A DNA stretch of 23,306 bases from the NCBI GenBank assembly GCA_002381945.1, contig DFXY01000039.1, positions 25,355-48,660 of the forward strand. The letters run 5' to 3'. Of this stretch, positions 15,278 to 22,136 are shown one piece after another; within the stretch, counting starts at the first letter, position 1; each line of letters starts with the position of its first letter. A program made the position numbers and the translations under genes. The notes under the pieces were generated by a model. That model did no database searches. It saw nothing but the letters and a program-made list of their open reading frames with translations, and was not told the origin of the DNA. This stretch comes from Bacteriovoracaceae bacterium UBA4096 (lineage in GTDB: Bacteria > Bdellovibrionota > Bacteriovoracia > Bacteriovoracales > Bacteriovoracaceae).

Positions 15278-15484
15278 ATGAACGAACAAAGACTCACTGA
15301 TTTAGAAATCCGTTTTTCCCATCAAGATCATTTCTTAGAACAGCTAAATAAGATCGTTGTGGCCCAACAAACAACAATTGAACGCCTGGAAAAAGAAATT
15401 CTGGATTTAAAGCGCAGTATCAATTCGGAAAATGGTGTTCAGGCAAACCGAACACTTCAAGATGATAAACCACCTCATTATTAA
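15278..15484 (+). CDS. slyX: SlyX family protein
   Basis: 68 aa, nearly all one coiled coil: RLTDLEIRFSHQDHFLEQLN, then VVAQQTTIERLEKEILDLK. This is the SlyX heptad pattern, and the protein ends in the conserved PPHY tail. SlyX is a short cytoplasmic protein of unknown biochemical function; in gamma-proteobacteria it neighbours the FKBP-type isomerase SlyD, which is absent here. The ribosome site is weak (AAAAAGA). It starts a unit after the KGG terminator, and the four-helix membrane protein follows 14 nt later with AAGGAG. Confidence 0.9.
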   Translation: MNEQRLTDLEIRFSHQDHFLEQLNKIVVAQQTTIERLEKEILDLKRSINSENGVQANRTLQDDKPPHY

Positions 15485-15498
15485 GTAAGGAGTTTTAA

Positions 15499-16014
15499 AT
15501 GTTACGTAAACTACCATTCCTACTCACAGTCATTGCGATGATAGGTGGAGTTTTTATCTCTATTATTTTTGGGGCAAATGAATCGTTCTTCAAAGATCGT
15601 ATCACTCAAGGCCTTGCAAAAAATACGAAGATACAATCCATTGCCAATGAACAAGACAGAAGTGACAAAATCAAATCAGAAAGTGATAAGAATTGGCGCT
15701 ACTATCAGCGCTATCATTTTCATGCCAATGGTATTGCCTCGCTCACTTTGGCCCTATTAATTTTCCTGGCCTTTGTGCAAGCTTCAACAAAAGAAATCTT
15801 AATCGCCTCTTATATGATTTCCATCGGAGGGATACTCTATCCTTTTGTTTGGTTATTCGCTGCTATCTACGGACCTGAAATGGGTCGGGAAGAGGCCAAG
15901 GAAGCCTTTGCTTTCTTTGGCTATATGGGGGGAGTGCATCTGATTGGTATTATTTATGCTCTTTATCTTGCTGCGATGAAGCCCTGGAGGGCGCCACTTG
16001 GCCTTTTAAAATGA
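15499..16014 (+). CDS. four-helix membrane protein of unknown function next to NO reductase
   Basis: 171 aa with an AAGGAG site 7 nt before the ATG. Predicted helices lie at about 5-25, 77-97, 103-124 and 141-160. A soluble loop of about 50 residues (28-75) between helices 1 and 2 is rich in K/D/S and probably periplasmic. I do not recognise the family. The segment YHFHANG at the start of helix 2, a GVHLIG in helix 4 and acidic residues between helices 3 and 4 (GPEMGREEAKEAF) could bind a metal or heme, but that is speculative. It lies between slyX and the quinol NO reductase gene in the same direction, 81 nt upstream of it, so a role connected with the reductase is plausible. Confidence 0.7.
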   Translation: MLRKLPFLLTVIAMIGGVFISIIFGANESFFKDRITQGLAKNTKIQSIANEQDRSDKIKSESDKNWRYYQRYHFHANGIASLTLALLIFLAFVQASTKEILIASYMISIGGILYPFVWLFAAIYGPEMGREEAKEAFAFFGYMGGVHLIGIIYALYLAAMKPWRAPLGLLK

Positions 16015-16026
16015 TTTAAATATAGC
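15998..16026 (+). promoter_or_regulatory. candidate promoter for the NO reductase gene
   Basis: TTGGCC (15998-16003), 17-nt spacer, TATAGC (16021-16026). Transcription would start near 16033, right at the foot of the leader hairpins. The match is moderate and overlaps the end of the preceding gene. I see no clear NsrR, NorR or FNR/DNR-type box. Confidence 0.35.
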
Positions 16027-16033
16027 GCATGAA

Positions 16034-16076
16034 ACCTTGGCTTGAGGCCAAGGTCTTCCTAAGCTCAAGCCAGTTT
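16034..16076 (+). promoter_or_regulatory. leader with two mutually exclusive hairpins before the NO reductase
   Basis: Hairpin A: ACCTTGGC (16034-16041) / GCCAAGGT (16047-16054), 5-nt loop. Hairpin B: GGCTTGAG (16039-16046) / CTCAAGCC (16064-16071), followed by AGTTTTT. The two share bases 16039-16046, so only one can form; B looks like a terminator. This may be an attenuator for the reductase or simply a terminator for the upstream gene. Confidence 0.5.
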
Positions 16077-16095
16077 TTCATTTTAGGGAGGCCCC

Positions 16096-18321
16096 TTGAA
16101 AGTAAAAAATTTATGGCTTGGTCTGACTGCTGTCATTGTTCTATCATTTGCTGTCTTAATTTATTACGGAACAGAAATTTATTTTAAGGCACCTCCGGTC
16201 CCTAAGGCCGTCATAACCGAAGACGGTAGAACACTTTTCACTGAAGCCGATATCCAGCGAGGAAAGCTTGTCTGGCAGAGTATGGGCGGCCAAGAAGTTG
16301 GCTCAATTTGGGGACATGGGGCCTATGTCGCACCTGATTGGACGGCCGATTGGCTTCACCGGGAAGCCGTTTTTCTTTTAGGACTTTGGTCTCAAAGAGA
16401 TTTTCAAAAACCTTTTAATGATCTTACAGGTGAACAACAAGCTGCTCTTCAGAATCGTCTCGCAACAAATCTCAGAAAGAATACTTTAGATCAGGAGGGC
16501 AATATTACTGTCTCTTCTGATCGGGCCCAGGCCATTGAGGAAGTTGGTAAGCACTATATTGGCCTATTTGGTAACGATCCTAGTTTGCATAACTTAAGAG
16601 AAGCTTATGCCATGCCGGCCAACTCAATTTCAAAACCTGAAAATATCATTTTAATGAATCGTTTTATTTTTTGGAGTTCCTGGGCCGCAAGTACCCTAAG
16701 ACCTGGCGATACTGTTACCTATACCAGCAACTGGCCTCCCGAAAAATTAGTTGATAACAGACCTTCAAGCTCTCTAGTCATTTGGACTGGATTCAGTGTC
16801 ATCCTTCTTTTGCTGGGAATTGGACTTTTAACTTATTACTACGTGAAAGAAGAAAGACACGAGTTTACCGAGGAATCCCTTCCTGAAAAAGACCCATTCC
16901 ATAACCTTCCACAAACACCTTCAATGAAGGCAACCCTGAAATATTTCTGGGTGGTGACCGCACTCATTGTTTTTCAGATTATCATGGGGGTTGTAACCGC
17001 ACACTACGGAGTTGAAGGCACTGGTTTTTATGGTTTCCCGCTGGCAGATTTCCTTCCCTACTCAATCTCACGAACCTGGCATATTCAATTAGGGATATTC
17101 TGGATCGCAACCTCATGGCTGGCGACAGGCCTTTATATTGCACCGGCCATTTCTGGCCATGAACCTAAATTTCAAAGTTTGGGAGTCAATTTTCTTTTCT
17201 TAAGCCTGCTCATCATAGTGGTTGGCTCATCAATTGGTGAGTACATGTCGGTTATGGAGCAGATGGGACTCGACTTGAGTTTTTGGTTCGGGCATCAAGG
17301 ACTTGAATATGTTGATCTAGGTAGATTCTGGCAAATCTATTTGTTCATCGGTCTTTGGTTATGGTTAATTTTGGTCTTAAGGGCCATCTGGCCAGCTGTA
17401 AAACATGGTACCGAAGGTAGAAACCTTCTCATTTTATTCTTAGTTTCATGTGGGGCCATTGCCTTATTTTATGGTGCAGGTCTTATGTGGGGAAAAAATA
17501 CGAATCTGGCCATTGTTGAATATTGGCGTTGGTGGGTAGTGCACTTGTGGGTGGAAGGCTTTTTTGAAGTTTTTGCTACCGTCGTGATTGCCTTCTTATT
17601 TGTCAGGATGGGAATTATTGGTACTTCCATTGCAACCGTTACCGTTTTATTCTCAACGATCGTCTTCCTATTTGGAGGGATTCTTGGAACTTTCCACCAT
17701 CTTTATTTTTCAGGAACCCCGACCGCCGTCATGGCGATAGGTGCAACCTTTAGTGCCTTCGAGGTAGTCCCGTTAGTCTTGATTGGATTTGAAGCTTATC
17801 AAAATGTCAGAATCAGTAGATCCAAGAGCTGGTTAAAAACTTATAAGTGGCCAATCTATTGCTTTATCTCAGTCGCTTTCTGGAACTTTTTGGGAGCAGG
17901 CATCTTTGGTTTTGTTATCAATCCTCCTATAGCCCTGTATTACATGCAAGGCCTCAATACAACACCACTGCATGGCCATACCGCACTCTTTGGAGTGTAC
18001 GGCATGCTCGGTATTGGGCTGATGCTCTTCTGTTTAAAAACCATGGGGTTCAAGGGAGACTGGGAGAGCCGAACTCTTGGAGCATCATTATGGTTGATTA
18101 ATATTGGTCTATTTCTCATGGCCTTCATGAGCTTGTTACCAGTGGGACTCATGCAAACTTTGGCCAGTGTTGAGCATGGTCTTTGGTATGCCCGTTCGGC
18201 CGAATTCATGCAGACTGATCTCATGAATATATTACGCTGGTTAAGGGCGCCGGGAGATACAATCTTTGCCATCGGAGCTTGTGTCCTTGGTTACTTCATT
18301 TTCACATTGAAAAGAAACTAA
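16096..18321 (+). CDS. norB: quinol-dependent nitric oxide reductase (qNOR)
   Basis: 741 aa, reducing 2 NO to N2O with electrons from membrane quinol. It is a heme-copper-superfamily enzyme with 14 predicted helices and the N-terminal extension (GKLVWQSMGGQEVGSIWGHGAYVAPDW) that marks qNOR rather than cytochrome c-linked cNOR. Visible landmarks: H329 (RTWHIQ), H483 with E487 (HLWVEG, FeB site), H534-H535 (FHH, FeB site) and H626/H628 (LHGH, heme ligands). The start is TTG at 16096, set by a GGGAGG site 4 nt upstream; no ATG is near. In an organism without visible denitrification genes around it, NO detoxification is the likely role. A structured leader precedes it. Confidence 0.95.
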   Translation: MKVKNLWLGLTAVIVLSFAVLIYYGTEIYFKAPPVPKAVITEDGRTLFTEADIQRGKLVWQSMGGQEVGSIWGHGAYVAPDWTADWLHREAVFLLGLWSQRDFQKPFNDLTGEQQAALQNRLATNLRKNTLDQEGNITVSSDRAQAIEEVGKHYIGLFGNDPSLHNLREAYAMPANSISKPENIILMNRFIFWSSWAASTLRPGDTVTYTSNWPPEKLVDNRPSSSLVIWTGFSVILLLLGIGLLTYYYVKEERHEFTEESLPEKDPFHNLPQTPSMKATLKYFWVVTALIVFQIIMGVVTAHYGVEGTGFYGFPLADFLPYSISRTWHIQLGIFWIATSWLATGLYIAPAISGHEPKFQSLGVNFLFLSLLIIVVGSSIGEYMSVMEQMGLDLSFWFGHQGLEYVDLGRFWQIYLFIGLWLWLILVLRAIWPAVKHGTEGRNLLILFLVSCGAIALFYGAGLMWGKNTNLAIVEYWRWWVVHLWVEGFFEVFATVVIAFLFVRMGIIGTSIATVTVLFSTIVFLFGGILGTFHHLYFSGTPTAVMAIGATFSAFEVVPLVLIGFEAYQNVRISRSKSWLKTYKWPIYCFISVAFWNFLGAGIFGFVINPPIALYYMQGLNTTPLHGHTALFGVYGMLGIGLMLFCLKTMGFKGDWESRTLGASLWLINIGLFLMAFMSLLPVGLMQTLASVEHGLWYARSAEFMQTDLMNILRWLRAPGDTIFAIGACVLGYFIFTLKRN

Positions 18322-18398
18322 GGGTTTATCAAGGCCGCCTTAATTAGGCAGGTCTTTGTTAGTTGTCATGATCAATTAATCCATGCATTATCAAGAGC

Positions 18399-18992
18399 AT
18401 GATAAATAGCTATAAGAAGTTTATTAGTAAGGAAGAGCTCAACGATCTTCCATTGTTTGAGTATGAGGGCAAAATTGAACTCATCGAAAATCCCGAAAGG
18501 ATGCCCGAAATCTTTAAAATATTGAGTTCGGCGAAAGTTTTAGGTTTTGACACCGAAACCAGACCCAGTTTTAGTAAAGGTGAAAGTTATCCTGTTGCTC
18601 TTTTGCAGCTGGCAACACCAGATTGCGCTTACATTTTTCGTTTAAGTAAAATGGCCTTGCCACCAGAACTTATAAGTCTCTTTAGTAATCCGGATATTAT
18701 CAAGGCGGGAGTGGCGATTCGTGATGACTTAAAAGCACTCCAAAAGCTAGTACCATTTAATCCTCAAGGTTTTGTAGATCTGGCAAAAGAAGTGGAAAAA
18801 ATTGAGTTCACTAGCCTGGGACTAAGGGCCTTAACAGGTATTTTTCTGGGACTTCGCTTGTCTAAAGCGGCCAAGGTTACCAATTGGGAAAGGGCCAATT
18901 TAACAGAAGCACAAATTAAATATGCTGCCAGTGATGCGGTCGTGGGCCTTAAGATCTATGAAAAGATCTCAGAGATGGGGATTCCCGCCTAA
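18399..18992 (+). CDS. DEDDy-type 3'-5' exonuclease domain protein (RNase D-like)
   Basis: 197 aa containing only the exonuclease domain: FDTETRP (D51, E53; Exo I), VAIRDDL (D109/D110; Exo II) and YAASD (Y175-x3-D179; Exo III, the DEDDy form). The HRDC domains of full RNase D are missing, as in the single-domain family common in Bacteroidetes and other bacteria. It degrades RNA or DNA 3' ends with two metal ions; the substrate is not known. No strong ribosome site is seen (AAGAG 3 nt before the ATG). Its 3' end overlaps the convergent BON gene by 24 nt. Confidence 0.9.
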   Translation: MINSYKKFISKEELNDLPLFEYEGKIELIENPERMPEIFKILSSAKVLGFDTETRPSFSKGESYPVALLQLATPDCAYIFRLSKMALPPELISLFSNPDIIKAGVAIRDDLKALQKLVPFNPQGFVDLAKEVEKIEFTSLGLRALTGIFLGLRLSKAAKVTNWERANLTEAQIKYAASDAVVGLKIYEKISEMGIPA

Positions 18993-19514
18993 GGGTGACC
19001 CACTTTCATCAATCTGATTAGCTTTATCTTCTCCCTGAAGACTTAGCATATTAATGACATCTTCCACACCCAAAATAGATTCGGCCACTTCCTCCGCTCT
19101 CCGTTTCATTTTGCGACCGAGCACTGTACCAGTTAAAGTCACTAGACCCTCTTCTACACTGACCTCTATATCATGAGCATCAACGTCAGAACTTCGCATC
19201 AAGGCCTCACAGACATCTTCATAAATTTTCTCAGAGGTTCTTATATAACCCTTAGGACCTTTGCCATAATGGGTCCTAGGTTGTCCTTGATTATCCAGAT
19301 TTTGTTGCCAACTGCGATTTTGATAACCTCTTCCAAACTGATCATTATTATGATGTTTAGCACGAATAGAGTTTTTCCAACGGGCCTCATCACCAAAAGT
19401 CTGATGAGAACCATCTTCAAAAGGAAGATCATCCCACTCAAACTGAGAACCTCGCCCACTGGAACCTTCGTAATAACCTTCATATCTTCTTCGCGATAAA
19501 TCCTTACTTTCCAT
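18969..19514 (-). CDS. BON-domain protein with disordered N-terminus
   Basis: 181 aa, no signal peptide. Residues 1-88 are low-complexity, rich in G, R, Q, N, Y and H (RRRYEGYYEGSSGRG, GRGYQNRSWQQN). A GPKGYIRTSEKIYEDVCEAL linker leads to a BON domain (about 93-160; VSVEEGLVTLTGTV, KRRAEEVAESILGVEDVIN). The combination matches a cytoplasmic family where a 'GPKGYxRSDERIREDVCE' segment precedes BON. Many BON proteins act in osmotic or envelope stress, but this one should be cytosolic. AAGGAG lies 6 nt before the ATG. It follows the ethylene-receptor-like kinase gene on the same strand by 88 nt. Confidence 0.85.
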   Translation of the reverse strand: MESKDLSRRRYEGYYEGSSGRGSQFEWDDLPFEDGSHQTFGDEARWKNSIRAKHHNNDQFGRGYQNRSWQQNLDNQGQPRTHYGKGPKGYIRTSEKIYEDVCEALMRSSDVDAHDIEVSVEEGLVTLTGTVLGRKMKRRAEEVAESILGVEDVINMLSLQGEDKANQIDESGSPLGGNPHL

Positions 19515-19602
19515 GAGGCACTCCTTGGAAGTCGATCATCCATATAAAATAGAAAAAGGTTTATTATGAGTCGAGGCTCAGGCCAATAAGAGCAATCCAG
19601 TT

Positions 19603-21990
19603 TTAAGTAACAGAGTCATCTTCTAAAGGATAATCCTTGGGTAGCTTAATCAAGAAATTAGAACCTTGTCCTAGTTCACTTTCCACCCAAATTTGTCCTC
19701 CATGGGCCAATATTATCTGCTGTGTAATGAATAAACCAAGTCCCAAACCACTAACTTCATTGGCCGAGATCGCCCGCTCAAAGCGATTAAAAATCCGCAT
19801 TTGATTTTCTTTAGCGATACCTAATCCTAAATCCTTAAAGCTTAATAAATAATAAGTCTCATAATCCCAAACTTGAATATGGACCGGTTTACTCTGGCCA
19901 TACTTCATGGCATTGGTCAGTAAATTCATAACAACTTGCTCAAGACGGAATTTATCCCAAAAACCTGATGAATCTTCACATGACTCAAAATGTACCTGGA
20001 CTCCAGAATTTTCCAATTGATTATGAAGCCGTTCAATCACTTCATTGATCAAAGTACACAAATCGAATTTTTCTTTTTTTATTATTAACTTACCCGTCCT
20101 GATTCGAGTGATATCCAGCATATCATCCACAAGCCGGACCAATCTTTGAACTTGTCGCTCAGTCTGGTTGACCAGTTTATCTACCCGCTCCTGGGAATAA
20201 ACTTTAAGATCTTTTTTTTCAATCAGCCGTTTTACAGTCTGGGTCTGCAGAGTAAGAGAAGTCAGCGGTGTTTTTAATTCATGAGATGCTATTGAAAGGA
20301 ACTCATCTCTGGTTCTAATGGCCTCCCTTAGTTCTTTTTCCACTCTTTTTTGTTCCGTTATATCCCTGAACTCCATTACAGAACCCATATTTTCACCTTC
20401 GGTCTGTAAAGATGAAACCGTGTAAGAAACAGGGAAAACGGATCCATCTTTACGGCAAAATACTTCTTCTTCGTTGTGAATAGATTTTCTCTCTAACCGT
20501 GCCTGTTCAATTGGGCATTCAGAGATTGGGTAAAGTGAGCCATCTTTTTTCTTCCAATGAATGGAGTAATGCAGTGGACGATCATAAAGTTCTTCGAGTG
20601 ATTGATAACCCGTCACCTTCATGGCCGCTGGATTCATAAAAGTGGGATAACCATTTCCATCCATCATAAAAAGACAAGATGCCGCATTATCAGTAATGGT
20701 CTTTACCAGGTGTAACTGATCCTTGAAGGCCTTTTCTGCAATCCGCTGCTCGGTGATATCCTGGAGAGTAACAAGAGCATAGTTCTCTCCTTCAAGTTCT
20801 AAAGTATCAATATTGGTGGAGATCATTAAGCGTTTGCCGGTTTTGCTGATAAAACTGCCTTCGTATTTTCTGACTATACCTCTGGGATCCAGATCCTGAA
20901 GCAGACCTAGCTGGGCCGCATTTTTACCAATGACATCATCTTTTGAATGGCCAAAAATCTCGACATAGGCAGGATTAACATCAACAATCTCTCCGTCTGT
21001 CAGTTTAACCAATGAAATAGCAAACGGGGCACTGTTAAAAATTGAGGCAAATTTTCTTTCACTGATCTGGAGTTTATCTTTTTCTTTTTTTAGCTCAGCA
21101 GTCGCCTCAATGACTCTATTTTCAAGTTCATCATAGGACTCTTTTAATTTAACCTGAGTTTCCTTGGCCTCTGTCATATCCTGAGTAATATATGAAAAAC
21201 GGGGAAGATGATTCTCGCTTTGAGAAATAAAACTGACCGTCACCGAAAAAAAACGCTTACTTCCCTCGACAATATGCCAATACTCAAATGTCACAGGTTT
21301 TCCAATTTCTTGGGACTTTTTATAATGTTTAAGCCATAGTTCAATTCTCTCTGGAGAATTGCCTAACTCTGAGGACCATTTGTGGCTGAGTTCTTCAGGT
21401 TCTTTGCCAAAAAACCTGGCAGCCGTTAAATTATCTGAAATATGGAGAATGTCATTATCAGTGATTTCCACGATCCCCATCATCATGGATGAAGAGTTAT
21501 AAAAACTTCTAATGGTCTTTTCACTCTCCTCTAAACTTTTAAGATGACCTTGTGAAGCTCGGGCCGCTTCCGCTAATGCGATGATTTGTGGTTTAATTTT
21601 TACCAACCACACTCCTGTAGACACCGATGCCACAGCAGTCAAGGCCTTAATGCCTCCACTGTACCAGTAGTCTGAATTCCAGAGATTCCAGATTTCATTG
21701 AAGTGCGTCCAGCCACAGGCCCCAATAAAAACTCCAAATGATAAAACCATGGTAGAAAATGGAATTTTAATTTTTTTAACAAGAGCGTAAAGACTGATTG
21801 AAATAGAAACGTAGGCCAGGCCAATGAGCAGATCACTTATCACATGGGTCGTTACCAAATGTGGTTTCCAGAGATAACAATGGCCGTGGGGCATAAAGCC
21901 TGATTCGGAGAAATATTGAAACAGTCTTTCAAAAGCTCCTTCCCGATTTACTGCCATTTGTATGGGTTCATGCATTTGAGTATGATCCAA
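19603..21990 (-). CDS. sensor histidine kinase with ethylene-receptor-like membrane domain and three PAS domains
   Basis: 795 aa from a TTG at 21990, chosen because GGGAGGG (22001-21995) sits 4-5 nt upstream; a GTG at 22023 opens the same frame (806 aa) without a ribosome site. Residues 30-125 form three helices with the ethylene-receptor pattern: HGHCYLW, ISDLLIGLAY (D53, Y60) and FGVFIGACGWTHF (I89, C92, H96). These match ETR1 Asp25, Tyr32, Ile62, Cys65 and His69 with identical spacing; Cys65 and His69 ligate Cu(I). Next come PAS domains (about 160-280, 312-432, 435-550) with a coiled coil between the first two. Then HisKA (SHELKTP, H570) and a complete HATPase (NLLTNAMKYG, DLGLGIA, GLGLGLF). 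There is no receiver domain, so the response-regulator partner lies elsewhere. The kinase is catalytically intact. Confidence 0.9.
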   Translation of the reverse strand: MDHTQMHEPIQMAVNREGAFERLFQYFSESGFMPHGHCYLWKPHLVTTHVISDLLIGLAYVSISISLYALVKKIKIPFSTMVLSFGVFIGACGWTHFNEIWNLWNSDYWYSGGIKALTAVASVSTGVWLVKIKPQIIALAEAARASQGHLKSLEESEKTIRSFYNSSSMMMGIVEITDNDILHISDNLTAARFFGKEPEELSHKWSSELGNSPERIELWLKHYKKSQEIGKPVTFEYWHIVEGSKRFFSVTVSFISQSENHLPRFSYITQDMTEAKETQVKLKESYDELENRVIEATAELKKEKDKLQISERKFASIFNSAPFAISLVKLTDGEIVDVNPAYVEIFGHSKDDVIGKNAAQLGLLQDLDPRGIVRKYEGSFISKTGKRLMISTNIDTLELEGENYALVTLQDITEQRIAEKAFKDQLHLVKTITDNAASCLFMMDGNGYPTFMNPAAMKVTGYQSLEELYDRPLHYSIHWKKKDGSLYPISECPIEQARLERKSIHNEEEVFCRKDGSVFPVSYTVSSLQTEGENMGSVMEFRDITEQKRVEKELREAIRTRDEFLSIASHELKTPLTSLTLQTQTVKRLIEKKDLKVYSQERVDKLVNQTERQVQRLVRLVDDMLDITRIRTGKLIIKKEKFDLCTLINEVIERLHNQLENSGVQVHFESCEDSSGFWDKFRLEQVVMNLLTNAMKYGQSKPVHIQVWDYETYYLLSFKDLGLGIAKENQMRIFNRFERAISANEVSGLGLGLFITQQIILAHGGQIWVESELGQGSNFLIKLPKDYPLEDDSVT

Positions 21991-22136
21991 AAGACCCTCC
22001 CTACTATTTTTATACAATTCCACAAGGCCATAATTAAGTAAAACAATTCAATTGGCCTGCAGCGAAAGTAGGCACCCGAGTCTAGGATTTAGAACCCATC
22101 AAGAGTTAAAATTTCACTAACCGGAAGGAGTCCTCT

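Noticed and set aside
18363..18375. FNR/DNR-like box TTGTCATGATCAA after the NO reductase
   Set aside because: Half-sites are only 3 nt apart instead of 4 and one is imperfect; it lies downstream of the reductase and before an exonuclease gene.
18969..18992. 24-nt convergent overlap of the exonuclease and BON genes
   Set aside because: Both frames are well supported; short tail-to-tail overlaps are common in compact genomes and need no special explanation.
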